Below are positions 45,617-55,455 of a DNA stretch of 64,000 nucleotides, piece after piece. The stretch is taken from contig NZ_CCXR01000001.1 of the NCBI RefSeq assembly GCF_000821085.1, positions 620,001 through 684,000 on the forward strand, in the 5' to 3' direction. The notes under the pieces are model-generated. The model was not told the origin of the DNA. It ran no database searches and worked only from the letters and a program-made list of their open reading frames with translations. The stretch is from Bacillus sp. B-jedd. GTDB taxonomy: Bacteria; Bacillota; Bacilli; Bacillales; Cytobacillaceae. Both the position numbers and the translations under genes were made by a program. The number at the start of each line of letters is the position of its first letter. Position 1 is the first letter of the stretch.

Positions 45617-45652
45617 CGAAAAAAAGGAGCCGTCCCTAGAGGATGGCTCCTT
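45617..45652 (-). terminator. Terminator overlapping the end of the phosphoesterase gene
   Basis: On the minus strand AAGGAGCC/GGCTCCTT arms are followed by eight T residues; the 5' arm is within the last codons of the coding region. Confidence 0.8.
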
Positions 45653-46793
45653 CGTTTTGATTATAATCCGGTTCGGCTTCTTCTGCGAATGTAATATCAA
45701 CTTCAATAATTTCGGACCGGCTCCCCAGCCTGAGAGGCGGGCCCCAGAATCCGTACCCTGAGGAGACGATGACATGCATGGCTTCTTTTTGCAGATAGCC
45801 CCAGTCGATTTCGAACAGCTTCCTCGTAATAAGGTGATTCGGCGCCATCTGGCCGCGGTGGGTGTGGCCGCATAAAAGAAGGTCGACGCCATGCTGACCA
45901 GCAACCGTTACTTCCGCAGGCTGATGGTCCATCATAATAATCGGCATGGATGGATCCGCGAATGCCAAAAGATCATTCATCTTTTCGCGCAATTTATCAG
46001 TCCGGTCTTTACGCCCTGCAAGGAAGAAGGAGTCATCAATTTCAATCACTTCATCCTGGAGGATCTGGATGCCAATCCGTTCCATTTCACGGACAAACTC
46101 AGGAATGGCTCCGCCGTAATACTCATGGTTGCCAAGGACCCCATAGACGCCGAGCGGTGCGGACAGATCACGCATGACGTTGCCCATCTGTTTTTTGATA
46201 AATGGCTCGGGATCATCCTCGATAATATCCCCCGGCAAAAGGATGATGTCAGGTTGAAGACTGTTTACCAACTTCACAAGCCTTCTAAGATGTGAAAGGC
46301 CGGACAGGTGGCCGAAGTGCATATCGGATGCCATCACGACCCTCAACTTTTTCCGTCCGCCCGCCTGTTTCGGAATCTTAATTGCAAACTTCCTGACCAC
46401 AGGACTATAAGCATTGAAAGTCCCATATGCAAAAATGACAATGAAAATCACAATCAAAGCGAGGCCTGTCCAGAAAATGGCCTTATCTGCATCCACCCCT
46501 GTTTCAATGAGCACATACCCGGCCATATCAGCGAGCGGGAGGAGCAGGAGGGCGTATTGCAAAAAACCAAACCAATAGGAGCCGATGACTGTAAAGAAAG
46601 GCATCCGTAATTTAGTCCTGCCAAGCAGATAAGAAAAGGCCAGGACGAATAAAATCGAGCTGTATAGCAAGACTGGAGGAAGCGGCAGTCCGGCAGATTC
46701 AAGCCAAATCCAGCCATTCCAGCCGATATAATAAACAAGCAATGTATATAGAATAAAGAAGATAATAAAACCAGCTATCATCCGCGGCTTCAT
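45636..46793 (-). CDS. Membrane-anchored metallophosphoesterase (YkoQ-like)
   Basis: This 385-residue protein has four N-terminal membrane segments (about residues 4-135) and a calcineurin-type phosphoesterase domain. The domain has ASDMHFGH, LLPGDIIEDD, VLGNHEYY, MMDHQP and LLCGHTHRGQM, the full set of two-metal ligands. B. subtilis YkoQ has the same layout. The substrate is unknown; related enzymes act on UDP-sugars, lipids or nucleotides. ATG 46793 with AAGGGGC upstream is chosen over the TTG at 46811. Its last codons lie in the transcription terminator. Confidence 0.88.
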   Translation of the reverse strand: MKPRMIAGFIIFFILYTLLVYYIGWNGWIWLESAGLPLPPVLLYSSILFVLAFSYLLGRTKLRMPFFTVIGSYWFGFLQYALLLLPLADMAGYVLIETGVDADKAIFWTGLALIVIFIVIFAYGTFNAYSPVVRKFAIKIPKQAGGRKKLRVVMASDMHFGHLSGLSHLRRLVKLVNSLQPDIILLPGDIIEDDPEPFIKKQMGNVMRDLSAPLGVYGVLGNHEYYGGAIPEFVREMERIGIQILQDEVIEIDDSFFLAGRKDRTDKLREKMNDLLAFADPSMPIIMMDHQPAEVTVAGQHGVDLLLCGHTHRGQMAPNHLITRKLFEIDWGYLQKEAMHVIVSSGYGFWGPPLRLGSRSEIIEVDITFAEEAEPDYNQNEGAIL

Positions 46794-47021
46794 GATTGGT
46801 GCCCCTTTCAAGTTGGAAACTCTAAAATCTAGTATATCGGTTATGAACAGAAATAGCTTTTGAAATTAACTGGGCCTATAAATGTAACTAAATAATTGCC
46901 GGTACGGCCAAACTAACAGGACTAAATTCATAGGCATTGCCAACAAAAGACGATGTTTTTTTGATTGGCCCGATGGTGTAACCCATAAGGCAAAAGGCTC
47001 ATTTTCATGCGGTGCTAAAAA

Positions 47022-47066
47022 ATATTTATGCAAACTGTTGCATAAATATAAATCTATAATTATAAT
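47022..47066 (+). promoter_or_regulatory. argF promoter with overlapping 28-bp palindrome / ARG-box-like site
   Basis: TTGCAT (47038-47043), a 17-base spacer and TATAAT (47061-47066) form a strong promoter. The minus-35 lies in a perfect palindrome at 47022-47049: 12-base arms ATATTTATGCAA and TTGCATAAATAT around four bases. The stretch 47037-47054 matches most fixed positions of the ARG-box TNTGNATWWWWATNCANA. ArgR/AhrC repression by arginine is the natural reading. Upstream, 46812-47020 holds no gene. Confidence 0.65.
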
Positions 47067-47174
47067 AATTCATTATCTGGAGAAATACTAAATGACAAAA
47101 GCATTTTTGAATAAGGGGTAATGATTTATCGCCGGCTTCCGGGCCGGGTGAAAACTAGCATCGGAGGGGAAGAC

Positions 47175-48146
47175 ATGCTCAATGCAATTAGAAAGGGAGA
47201 AACGTTCGTACCGAACTTAAAGGGGAAGCATTTCTTGCGTCTGGCGGATTTCTCGCCGGAAGAACTGGGCTGGCTGCTTGAAACGGCAGTCCAAATGAAA
47301 AAGACCCAAAAACAAGGAAAGCCACAGCACTTCCTGAGCGGTAAAGTACTCGGAATGATTTTTGAAAAATCATCAACAAGGACTCGCGTATCCTTTGAAG
47401 TCGGCATGATGCAGCTGGGAGGCCAGGCGATTTTCCTGAGCACGAGGGACATCCAGCTTGGAAGAGGAGAAACGATTGCGGATACAGCCAAGGTTCTGTC
47501 CAGGTATGTGGATGCGGTCATGATCCGGACGTTTGGGCATGAGCGAATCGAAGAGTTTGCCGAGCATGCCGATATCCCCGTCATCAACGGGCTTACCGAC
47601 CTCCATCATCCGGCCCAAGTTCTAGCCGATCTGCTGACGATTTATGAATATAAGGGAAGGCTTGAAGGGCTGAAGCTTTGCTACATAGGCGACGGCAACA
47701 ACAATATGGCCCATTCGCTCCTGGAGGGAGCTGTAAAAACCGGCATGGATATCAGTGTTGCCAGCCCGGAAGGATATGAGCCGCACCAAGACATTGTCAA
47801 CACTGTGAAAAAAGAGGCAGAAAATGTCGGCAGCAAAATTCTTATTACTGGCGATCCGCGTGAAGCAATTGCCGAAGCGGATGTGGTCGTCACGGATGTA
47901 TGGGCGAGCATGGGCCAGGAAGATGAAATGCAGGAAAGGCTTGAGAAATTTGCTCCTTTCCAAGTGAATGAAGAATTATGTGCCCTCGCCAAAAAGGACT
48001 TTCTCTTCTTGCACTGCCTGCCTGCCCACCGCGGCGAGGAAGTGACGGCCGGGGTTATTGATGGACCGAATTCCGTTGTGTTCGATGAAGCGGAAAACAG
48101 GCTGCACGCCCAGAAGGCCATCCTTAAAGCACTGCTCGCAGGATGA
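47175..48146 (+). CDS. argF: Ornithine carbamoyltransferase
   Basis: This 323-residue enzyme makes citrulline from ornithine and carbamoyl phosphate. The carbamoyl-phosphate loop STRTR, the HPAQ motif (HHPAQVLAD) and the catalytic HCLPAHRG loop are intact, and DVWASMGQE is present. The frame is open upstream but ATG 47175 follows GGAGGGG and gives the normal N-terminus. It leads an argF-argG-argH cluster. The anabolic role rather than a catabolic ArcB role is supported by the argG and argH neighbours. Confidence 0.95.
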   Translation: MLNAIRKGETFVPNLKGKHFLRLADFSPEELGWLLETAVQMKKTQKQGKPQHFLSGKVLGMIFEKSSTRTRVSFEVGMMQLGGQAIFLSTRDIQLGRGETIADTAKVLSRYVDAVMIRTFGHERIEEFAEHADIPVINGLTDLHHPAQVLADLLTIYEYKGRLEGLKLCYIGDGNNNMAHSLLEGAVKTGMDISVASPEGYEPHQDIVNTVKKEAENVGSKILITGDPREAIAEADVVVTDVWASMGQEDEMQERLEKFAPFQVNEELCALAKKDFLFLHCLPAHRGEEVTAGVIDGPNSVVFDEAENRLHAQKAILKALLAG

Positions 48147-48199
48147 CCAAATCTATTCTTATAATGAAAAATATTTAATCAACATATGAGGTGTTAATC

Positions 48200-49411
48200 A
48201 TGGCAAAAGAAAAAATCGTTTTAGCTTACTCGGGCGGATTGGATACATCCGTTTCCGTCAAATGGATTCAGGAAAAATACGGATACGACGTCATCGCGCT
48301 CGGCCTTGATGTCGGCGAAGGGAAGGACCTTGAGGCAATCCGCACGAAAGCACTGAATGTCGGAGCCATCAAGGCCTACATGATTGATGCGAAGGAGCTC
48401 TTGGCAAAAGAATATATCGTTCCTGCCCTGAAAGCGAATTGCCTGTATGAAGGAAAATATCCGCTCTCATCGGCTTTATCAAGGCCGCTTATTTCAAAGC
48501 TTCTTGTTGAGGTAGCCGAAAAGGAAGGCGCCGCTGCGGTTGCACATGGATGTACTGGGAAGGGGAACGACCAGGTTCGTTTTGAAGTGTCGATTCAGGC
48601 GCTCAATCCGGATCTGAAAGTAGTGGCCCCGGTCCGCGAGTGGGGAATGACAAGGGATGAGGAAATCAAGTATGCCGAGGAAAAGGGGATTCCAATCCCG
48701 GTTGATCTAGATAATCCGTTCTCCATAGATGCGAATATTTGGGGGCGCGCCTGTGAAGCAGGAGTCCTTGAAGACCCGTGGGCAGAAGCTCCCGAGGCAG
48801 CGTTCGACTGGACCAATCCAATTGAACTGGCACCTGACGTTCCGGAGTATATCGAAATTGATTTTGAAAAAGGCGTTCCAACCGGCCTCAATGGCCAGCA
48901 GCTTACGTTGGTGGAACTGATTGAAAAGCTGAATGAACTTGGCGGCAAGCATGGTATTGGCCGTATTGATCATATTGAAAATCGCCTTGTCGGCATCAAA
49001 TCGAGGGAAGTGTATGAAAATCCGGCAGCCCTTATCCTTATTCAAGCCCACAAGGAGCTGGAATTCCTGACGCTTCCGCGTGAAGTCACTCAATTCAAAA
49101 CGCAGGTTGATCAGCAAATGGCTAAGATTGTTTATGAGGGCCTTTGGTATTCGCCGCTGAAAGCCGCTCTTGATGCATTTGTCGACCAAACCCAGGAAGT
49201 GGTGACCGGAACAATCCGTGTCAAGCTCCACAAAGGAACCCATATGACCGTAGGCCGCAAGTCGCCATTCAGCTTGTATAACGAAGAGCTGGCCACTTAT
49301 TCCAAGGGTGATGCTTTCGACCACCTCGCGGCCGAGGGCTTCATTAAAATTTGGGGATTGCCGACAAAGGTATATTCAGAGGTTAATAGCAAACAATCTG
49401 TACTGAAATAA
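48200..49411 (+). CDS. argG: Argininosuccinate synthase
   Basis: This 403-residue ATP-dependent ligase joins citrulline and aspartate. Typical motifs are the P-loop [10 protein letters not shown] at residues 8-17, GLDVGEG, and [14 protein letters not shown]. The length is normal for the family. ATG 48200 follows GAGGTG; an upstream in-frame start three codons earlier is less well placed. It begins 53 bases after argF. The gap to argH is 149 bases and contains an inverted repeat. Confidence 0.97.
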   Translation: MAKEKIVLAYSGGLDTSVSVKWIQEKYGYDVIALGLDVGEGKDLEAIRTKALNVGAIKAYMIDAKELLAKEYIVPALKANCLYEGKYPLSSALSRPLISKLLVEVAEKEGAAAVAHGCTGKGNDQVRFEVSIQALNPDLKVVAPVREWGMTRDEEIKYAEEKGIPIPVDLDNPFSIDANIWGRACEAGVLEDPWAEAPEAAFDWTNPIELAPDVPEYIEIDFEKGVPTGLNGQQLTLVELIEKLNELGGKHGIGRIDHIENRLVGIKSREVYENPAALILIQAHKELEFLTLPREVTQFKTQVDQQMAKIVYEGLWYSPLKAALDAFVDQTQEVVTGTIRVKLHKGTHMTVGRKSPFSLYNEELATYSKGDAFDHLAAEGFIKIWGLPTKVYSEVNSKQSVLK

Positions 49412-49440
49412 ACAGTAACTATCGCGGACGGAAAGATTCA

Positions 49441-49478
49441 CCAGAACCGCTGTGCGCTAACTGATTGGCGGGTTCTGG
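49441..49478 (+). other. Inverted repeat between argG and argH
   Basis: CCAGAACC and GGTTCTGG form a perfect eight-base stem around a 22-base loop, without a T run. It could be an RNA processing or stability element; no function is known to me. Confidence 0.4.
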
Positions 49479-49560
49479 CAGGATGAACCGTGAAATCTAC
49501 TATGGCGGCTTCCTTTGCGGTGCGGAGGGAGCTTTCATTTGCTATACAGGAGGAAGGAAC

Positions 49561-50931
49561 ATGTCAAAATTATGGGGCGGCCGTTTTACGAAAGAAACGA
49601 ATAAGCTTGTAGAGGAGTTCACGGCTTCGATTTCTTTTGACCAAAAGCTGGCCGCAGAAGATATTGAAGGAAGCATTGCCCACGCGAAAATGCTCGGTGA
49701 GTGCGGTATTATTCCGATGGAAGATGCCGAAGCAATCATCAGCGGACTGCAAAAAATCCGGGTAATGGCCGCGAACGGCGAGATTGAGTTTTTAATAGAA
49801 GATGAAGATATCCATATGAATATTGAGAAAAAGCTGATTGAGATGATCGGACCTGTCGGTGGTAAGCTTCATACCGGCCGCAGCCGGAACGACCAGGTTG
49901 CGACCGACATGCATCTTTTCCTCAGGAACAAGACGAGTGAACTCATCGAGCTGATGAAGATGGTTCAGGAAGCGATCATCGGCAAAGCCGAACAGCATAT
50001 CGACACGCTTATTCCGGGTTATACACATTTGCAGCGTGCCCAGCCAGTTTCCTTTGCCCATCATTTGATGGCCTATTTCTGGATGTTCGAAAGGGACAAG
50101 GAAAGGCTTAAGGACAGCTTGAAACGTGTGAATTGGATGCCTCTTGGCGCAGGGGCCCTTGCCGGAACGACTTTCCCGATCGACAGGGAGCTGACCGCGG
50201 GGCTGCTTGGTTTTGAAACCATTTACCCGAACAGCATGGATGCGGTCAGCGACAGGGATTTCATTCTTGAATTCCTATCAATCAGTTCGATTATCATGAC
50301 GCATATTTCCCGCTTATCCGAGGAATTGATTATCTGGTCGAGCCAGGAGTTCCGGTTCATTGAACTCGATGATTCATTTTGCACAGGTTCAAGCATTATG
50401 CCGCAAAAGAAAAACCCTGATGTCCCGGAACTTTTGCGCGGAAAGACAGGAAGGGTTTACGGAAACTTGATTAGCCTGCTGACAGTGCTGAAAGGATTGC
50501 CGCTTGCCTACAACAAGGATCTTCAAGAAGACAAGGAAGGTATGTTTGATACAGTTGAAACGCTGGAGGGGTCCTTGAAGCTGCTCGCCCCGATGATTGA
50601 GACGATGAAGGTGAATGGCCATGTGATGCGCAGGGCGCTTGATGAGGATTTCTCCAACGCGACGGATATCGCCGACTATCTTGCGTCAAAAGGAATGCCT
50701 TTCCGCGAAGCCCATGAAGTAATCGGGAAGATTGTCCTTTACTGCATCCAAAATAATAAATACCTGCTCGATCTGACTATGGATGAATACAGGTCATTCA
50801 GCGAGATCTTCCTAGGTGACATTTATAAAATCCTCGCCCCTGAACATGTGGCTGGAGCACGGAACAGCTATGGAGGCACATCGCCAAACCAAGTATCAAA
50901 ACAAATTGCCCTGGCTAAAGGACGGCTTTGA
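49561..50931 (+). CDS. argH: Argininosuccinate lyase
   Basis: This 456-residue member of the fumarase/aspartase superfamily splits argininosuccinate into arginine and fumarate. The family signature [11 protein letters not shown] (catalytic serine loop) and [12 protein letters not shown] are intact, as is the N-terminus KLWGGRF. The ATG at 49561 has GGAGGAAGG upstream; the open frame before it is not family sequence. It ends the arginine cluster, followed by a strong terminator. Confidence 0.97.
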   Translation: MSKLWGGRFTKETNKLVEEFTASISFDQKLAAEDIEGSIAHAKMLGECGIIPMEDAEAIISGLQKIRVMAANGEIEFLIEDEDIHMNIEKKLIEMIGPVGGKLHTGRSRNDQVATDMHLFLRNKTSELIELMKMVQEAIIGKAEQHIDTLIPGYTHLQRAQPVSFAHHLMAYFWMFERDKERLKDSLKRVNWMPLGAGALAGTTFPIDRELTAGLLGFETIYPNSMDAVSDRDFILEFLSISSIIMTHISRLSEELIIWSSQEFRFIELDDSFCTGSSIMPQKKNPDVPELLRGKTGRVYGNLISLLTVLKGLPLAYNKDLQEDKEGMFDTVETLEGSLKLLAPMIETMKVNGHVMRRALDEDFSNATDIADYLASKGMPFREAHEVIGKIVLYCIQNNKYLLDLTMDEYRSFSEIFLGDIYKILAPEHVAGARNSYGGTSPNQVSKQIALAKGRL

Positions 50932-50954
50932 TAGTAACAGCGGGAGGCGGCCCT

Positions 50955-50987
50955 AAAAAAGCATGGAATCAGTTTCCATGCTTTTTT
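50955..50987. terminator. Bidirectional terminator after argH
   Basis: AAAAAAGCATGGAA and TTCCATGCTTTTTT form a perfect stem usable on both strands between convergent genes. Confidence 0.92.
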
Positions 50988-50993
50988 GCGGAT

Positions 50994-51638
50994 TTATTGG
51001 GGCTCTCTATTTAAAACGACCTTGAAAGTAGCAGCTTTACTTACCAGATTATGTCCTTTGGCAGTTACATCACTTGACTGGATTTCAACTTCCAAAATAC
51101 CTGTCTCCTCAACGAGGTAGCCCACACTTCCTGTCCTCGTTGAGCCTGCCTTCAGAATCCCGCCCATATTTTCAAGGAGGAATTCATTTTCAGAAGGGAT
51201 TTCAGTCCCATTGATTCTGATCGTCTCGACTGGATTGAAGTGGACACTGAAAGGATTGGTGTTGACAATCTCGACATCAACTTTAATAAATTCAAGTTCA
51301 GAGTCCTCGTGTAAGCCTTTTGAATGAGTAGGTTTGAATTTTAACAGTTTTACATCTTTGACAATGAAATCGACGCCTCCCAAAAAGAAGGAATCATAAA
51401 CTGGTGAAGCAGCCATCAATGTCAGCATTCCTTTACCATCCGCCACTGATTCACCGGGCTCTATCAACTGCCCATCAGCAGGAACCAGCGGCTCCCTTTC
51501 ATTCATAGTTTTCCCGGAAATCCCGCTGCCTGCAGCTTTGTTGAGATATGAATCTGCCTTTTCCTGCTCAAGCGGCTCCCCGGCATAAAATCCCGACAAC
51601 GTCCCCAGAAACACCAAAATGAAAATTAAATTCTTCAA
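50994..51638 (-). CDS. Exported protein of unknown function (DUF4352-like beta domain possible)
   Basis: This 214-residue protein has a signal peptide (hydrophobic residues 3-19) and no lipobox. The mature region contains FIKVDVEIVNTNPFSVHFNP and IRINGTEIPSENEFLLENMGGILKAGSTRTGSVGY, a pattern of alternating strands like immunoglobulin-type DUF4352 domains that bind at the cell surface. I do not recognise the family firmly. TTG 51638 is preferred over TTG 51644 because GGGGAGG then has seven bases of spacing. It is transcribed alone, convergent with argH. Confidence 0.5.
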   Translation of the reverse strand: MKNLIFILVFLGTLSGFYAGEPLEQEKADSYLNKAAGSGISGKTMNEREPLVPADGQLIEPGESVADGKGMLTLMAASPVYDSFFLGGVDFIVKDVKLLKFKPTHSKGLHEDSELEFIKVDVEIVNTNPFSVHFNPVETIRINGTEIPSENEFLLENMGGILKAGSTRTGSVGYLVEETGILEVEIQSSDVTAKGHNLVSKAATFKVVLNREPQ

Positions 51639-51923
51639 ATGCAATCCTCCCCAGCTGGAGATATTTTGCCAAAAGAATTAAGGACAACGGATATTAACAA
51701 ACTAAACTTACGGTAAAATCAACCCTTTACACACTCATCGTACCCATGCGATATTAAGCAGTCTTTAAGGGAAGATAAAGATTATGTAAATATAGCGAAA
51801 AATACAAAAATTTAAAGAAATGAAGATGGTCATCTCACTTGTCTTATAAGAATAATTAGTGAATAATAGCCTTAAAGTTTATATTATTGCTGGCCTTGTT
51901 GGCAGCAACGAGGAGGTTATTCT

Positions 51924-52793
51924 GTGAAGATTCGTGTTTCGGCTGTGCAATATCATCTGCACACTATCTCATCATTTAAAGAATTTGCAGCTCAATGTGA
52001 GCATTATATAAAAACCGCCCAGGAATTCGGTTCGGAATTTGTCCTATTTCCTGAATTTTTCACAACACAGCTTTTATCAATTGGAGATGGCAGCGGCAAC
52101 GCTCTTACAATCAATGATCTGCCGAAATTCACCGACCAGTACCGTGAACTTTTCACGTCTTTGGCGAAAGAAACTGGCATGCACATCATCGGCGGCACCC
52201 ATGTCGTTGAACGGGGCGGAAAGCTTTATAATACGGCGCATCTCTTTTACCCGGATGGCAAGGTTGAGGAGCAGGCCAAGCTCCATATCACGCCAACCGA
52301 GGTTCACGAGTGGAATATGGAAAAAGGCGATAGCTTCCGCATTTTTGAAACCGAAAAAGGAAAAATCGCCATCCTTACTTGCTATGATATCGAATTTCCG
52401 GAAATAGTCCGGATGGCCAAGGCGAAAGGGGCCGATGTCATTTTCTGCCCTTCCTGCACCGACGACCGCCACGGGTTCCACCGGGTCCGCTACACAAGCC
52501 ATGCCCGGGCAATCGAGAACCAGGTCTATGTCGTCCTTACCGGCACGGTCGGCGCCTTGCCGACAGTCGATTTCATGCGCCTGAATTTTGGCCAGGCCGT
52601 CGTCATCACGCCGAACGATATTCCTTTCCCGCCGAAAGGCCTTATGGTTGAGGGAGAAATAAACGATGATATGATCGTCACCGCCGATCTGGATCTGGAA
52701 TTGTTATATGAAGTCCGTGAGCGCGGCTCAGTGACAACGTGGCGCGACCGCAGGACGGATTTATATGTGGATTGGGAAAAATCTGATTCCTAG
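51924..52793 (+). CDS. Carbon-nitrogen hydrolase (nitrilase superfamily)
   Basis: This 289-residue amidase has the nitrilase triad: Glu44 in LFPEFF, Lys119 in EQAKLHITP and Cys153 in LTCYDIEFPE. It hydrolyses a C-N bond; the substrate is unknown. Starts with GTG after GAGGAGG. The downstream GNAT gene follows after two bases and closely resembles the N-terminal half of B. subtilis YhcX, while this protein resembles its C-terminal half. The fused pair is thus split here and in the opposite order. Confidence 0.9.
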   Translation: MKIRVSAVQYHLHTISSFKEFAAQCEHYIKTAQEFGSEFVLFPEFFTTQLLSIGDGSGNALTINDLPKFTDQYRELFTSLAKETGMHIIGGTHVVERGGKLYNTAHLFYPDGKVEEQAKLHITPTEVHEWNMEKGDSFRIFETEKGKIAILTCYDIEFPEIVRMAKAKGADVIFCPSCTDDRHGFHRVRYTSHARAIENQVYVVLTGTVGALPTVDFMRLNFGQAVVITPNDIPFPPKGLMVEGEINDDMIVTADLDLELLYEVRERGSVTTWRDRRTDLYVDWEKSDS

Positions 52794-52804
52794 GGGTGAA
52801 CCGG

Positions 52805-53494
52805 ATGTACAAAAGCGAGTTTTTTGTTTATGAGCAGGACAAGCCATATTCTGTTTGTATCAGGAATTATGATGAGAAGGATTTCGATGGGCTGATTGAA
52901 ATACAATCCGAATGCTTTCCTCCTCCGTTCCCATCCGATTTATGGTGGAATAAAGAACAGCTTGCCAGCCATGTTGAACATTTTCAACCGGGTGCGCTCT
53001 GCGTTTCGGTTGATGGGGAGCTGGCTGGTTCATTGACCGGGCTGAGAGTCAATTTCGACCCTTCCCATCCGGACCATACGTGGGAAGAAAAAACCGGCAA
53101 TGGCTATATCCACAATCACCAGCCCGAAGGAAACTCGCTTTATATCGTCGATATCAGTGTCCGCCCGAAATACCGGAAACTGGGCCTGGGAAAACTGCTG
53201 ATGCAGGCAATGTATCACGTTGTCGTTGACCAGCAAATAGACAGGCTCGTTGGCGGGAGCAGGATGCCGGGCTATCATAAAGTGTCAAAGTCGATGTCAC
53301 CGGAGCAGTACCTAGAGAAAGTTATGTCCGCCGAACTGAAGGACCCGGTCGTCTCTTTTCTCCTCCGCTGCGGCCGGGTGCCTGTAGCGATTGTCAAAAA
53401 CTATCTGGAAGATGAAGAATCCTGCAACTACGCAGTCATTATGGAATGGAAAAACCCATTTAAAAACGAAGGAGTACCCGGAAATGGAATATAA
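52805..53494 (+). CDS. GNAT family acetyltransferase (YhcX N-domain-like)
   Basis: This 229-residue acetyltransferase has the acetyl-CoA loop VRPKYRKLGLGKLLMQAMY and strand SLYIVDISV. An N-terminal CIRNYDEKDFDGLIEIQSECFPPPFPSDLWW block and a C-terminal CNYAVIMEWKNPF block, both in outline, match the acetyltransferase part of YhcX. ATG 52805 is chosen, with AGGGG upstream. It lies between the carbon-nitrogen hydrolase and a second GNAT gene. The chemical role of the pair is unknown; an amide made or removed from one substrate is a plausible inference. Confidence 0.85.
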   Translation: MYKSEFFVYEQDKPYSVCIRNYDEKDFDGLIEIQSECFPPPFPSDLWWNKEQLASHVEHFQPGALCVSVDGELAGSLTGLRVNFDPSHPDHTWEEKTGNGYIHNHQPEGNSLYIVDISVRPKYRKLGLGKLLMQAMYHVVVDQQIDRLVGGSRMPGYHKVSKSMSPEQYLEKVMSAELKDPVVSFLLRCGRVPVAIVKNYLEDEESCNYAVIMEWKNPFKNEGVPGNGI

Positions 53495-54155
53495 GCGCAT
53501 TACCAATATAGAAGATCAGAATTTTCGCAAGCTGCACAACCTGATGGGTGAGATTTTCCCGAAAGAAGAAGTGCTCGAGTATGATTTATGGAAAGAGCCC
53601 TTAGAAGACCCTGGAATCCGTGTGTTTGTCGCTGTCGATGGGGATGAAGTTGTCGGGGCGACCGAATACCGCTACTATGAGAAATGGAATATTGCCATGA
53701 CCGACTTCACAATCATTGGCAAGCAGGGAAAGGGAATAGGCCGCTTCCTTGCGGTGAACCGGATGAAGGATCTGCATGAGCTGGCTTCAAAAAACGGCAA
53801 GGAATTATACGGCATGTTCGCAGAGATTTATGATCCTTACCAGGTTGAAGGCCTTGAATTTGGTGGAGTGAAGGTCATGGATCCGTATGTCCGCCGCGAA
53901 GTCCTGTCACACCTCGGCTATAAGCGCCTTGATCTTGAATACGTCCATCCGTCCTGGGAAAATAACGGCGAAGCTGTTTCAGGCCTTGACCTTGGCTTCA
54001 TGCCAGGCAATGATAGCCAGGACCAGATCGAAGCAAAGCTTGTTGTGGATTTCCTCACTGAGTATTATTCTGTTTTGGCCAACAAGCCAAAGGAATGGAT
54101 TGAAATGGTTGAAAAGCTTCAGTCAAAAGAAACTGTCGCCCTATTACCTTTGTGA
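53484..54155 (+). CDS. GNAT family acetyltransferase
   Basis: This 223-residue protein has a degenerate GNAT fold: VFVAVDGDEVVGATEYRYY, TDFTIIGKQGKGIGRFLAVNRM with the acetyl-CoA loop QGKGIG, and a C-terminal helical extension ending in NKPKEWIEMVEKLQ. The ATG at 53484 has AAGGAG at nine bases and lies 11 bases inside the preceding gene, indicating translational coupling. It is the third gene of the nitrilase-GNAT-GNAT operon. Confidence 0.85.
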   Translation: MEYKRITNIEDQNFRKLHNLMGEIFPKEEVLEYDLWKEPLEDPGIRVFVAVDGDEVVGATEYRYYEKWNIAMTDFTIIGKQGKGIGRFLAVNRMKDLHELASKNGKELYGMFAEIYDPYQVEGLEFGGVKVMDPYVRREVLSHLGYKRLDLEYVHPSWENNGEAVSGLDLGFMPGNDSQDQIEAKLVVDFLTEYYSVLANKPKEWIEMVEKLQSKETVALLPL

Positions 54156-54162
54156 TCAATTA

Positions 54163-54199
54163 AAAACGCGCCTCCGCATTTTTTGTGAAGGCGCGTTTT
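54163..54199. terminator. Terminator between GNAT and M20 peptidase genes
   Basis: Perfect 11-base arms AAAACGCGCCT/AGGCGCGTTTT lie between convergent genes. Confidence 0.85.
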
Positions 54200-54211
54200 G
54201 GATTTCGGGTC

Positions 54212-55276
54212 CTAAAAAATTTTGCCGGAACTCCCAAGCTCGATTAGAATTTTTTCAAAAGCGAGAACCGTTTCGATTTCCACAAACTCATCTTCGCCAT
54301 GCCAATTCCCGCCGCCAGGACCAAATTCAACCGCAGGAATGCCGTATTTTGCGAAATACACTGTATCCGCGGTGCCGTGCTGGCCGAAGAAACTCGCTTT
54401 CCGTCCTGTTTCCTGTCCAACAATTTCAGCAAGGCGCTTAAGGAGGGGGTGGTTCCGGGAAGTATTAATTGGAGCTGCACTCATCCCCGGGACGGCTTCA
54501 ATTCCATTAATTCCGCCAATCTGCCTGATAAGTTCCTCTTTATTTTGAGTCGGGAGATACCGGATATCAAAGCCCATCCTGCATTCATCAGGAACAACAT
54601 TATATGCATTCCCAGCCTCGATTTTCGCAAGGTTGATCGATGGGGATTCATAATATTCGCTGCTTTCTTTTGCAAAAGGAAGGTCAAGAATTTGCTGATA
54701 GACATCATATGCCTTTTCAATCGCGTTTATCCCTTCCCAAGGCCTGCTTCCGTGCGCCGCCTTTCCGAAGACTGTGATATCCATCCGTAAAATGCCCTTT
54801 GCCTGATTGGCAATGCGAAGCCCGGTCGGTTCTCCACAAATGACAAAATCTCCGCGAAACCCATTTTCCACTAAAAAACCTGAACAATTCATCCCGCCGA
54901 TTTCCTCATCAGAAACGATTTGAAGCTGAACCTTGCAGTCGGGCTCTCGTTTGCTCAATTGTGCAAAAGCAGCCATCATGGCGGCTACTCCGGCCTTCAT
55001 ATCTGCGGACCCGCGGCCATAAATCCGGCCATCCTTTTCCAGCGGGGTGAATTGCCTCGGGCTTCCTGCAACCACATCGACATGGCCATTGAGGATAAGA
55101 GTATGTTCCCCTTCGCCGATTTCAGAAACAAGCATCCGAAAACCGTTGTTTTCATAAAAGGATACCTTAAGCCCTCTTTCCCTCAGCCACTTCCCGCAAA
55201 AATCAACCGCGTTATTGGCTCCTAAAACAGTACTGCTATCAATGGCAATCAAATTCTTTAGTAAGTCAATAACCAA
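54212..55276 (-). CDS. M20 family peptidase/deacylase (ArgE/DapE type)
   Basis: This 354-residue metallohydrolase has the M20 metal motifs LNGHVDVVAG, YGRGSADMKAGVAA, SDEEIGGMNCSGFLVE and CGEPTG, and the dimerisation-domain histidine FGKAAHGSRPWEG. HGTADTV supplies the last ligand region. Members remove acyl groups from N-acyl amino acids or split dipeptides. The position close to the arginine cluster makes an ArgE-like acetylornithine role possible but not shown. The start is a TTG at 55276 after GGAG; 480 bases of non-coding DNA lie upstream. Confidence 0.85.
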   Translation of the reverse strand: MVIDLLKNLIAIDSSTVLGANNAVDFCGKWLRERGLKVSFYENNGFRMLVSEIGEGEHTLILNGHVDVVAGSPRQFTPLEKDGRIYGRGSADMKAGVAAMMAAFAQLSKREPDCKVQLQIVSDEEIGGMNCSGFLVENGFRGDFVICGEPTGLRIANQAKGILRMDITVFGKAAHGSRPWEGINAIEKAYDVYQQILDLPFAKESSEYYESPSINLAKIEAGNAYNVVPDECRMGFDIRYLPTQNKEELIRQIGGINGIEAVPGMSAAPINTSRNHPLLKRLAEIVGQETGRKASFFGQHGTADTVYFAKYGIPAVEFGPGGGNWHGEDEFVEIETVLAFEKILIELGSSGKIF

Positions 55277-55455
55277 AAGCTCATCTCCAATCTGGGGTTT
55301 TCCCGTATTGTAGCATGGAAAACGCGAAAAGACGGGCTAGGATGCTTACAGTAGTGTCCGGTTTATGGAGTTAACAATGCGGGAAGAGGTTGAATAATAC
55401 AGCTTCCCAGTATCTGAAGAGATAAGTTTCAAACTCGATTAAGTTATCCTAAGAT

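Noticed and set aside
48707..49324. 205-residue minus-strand open frame over argG
   Set aside because: Antisense shadow of argG with no family resemblance.
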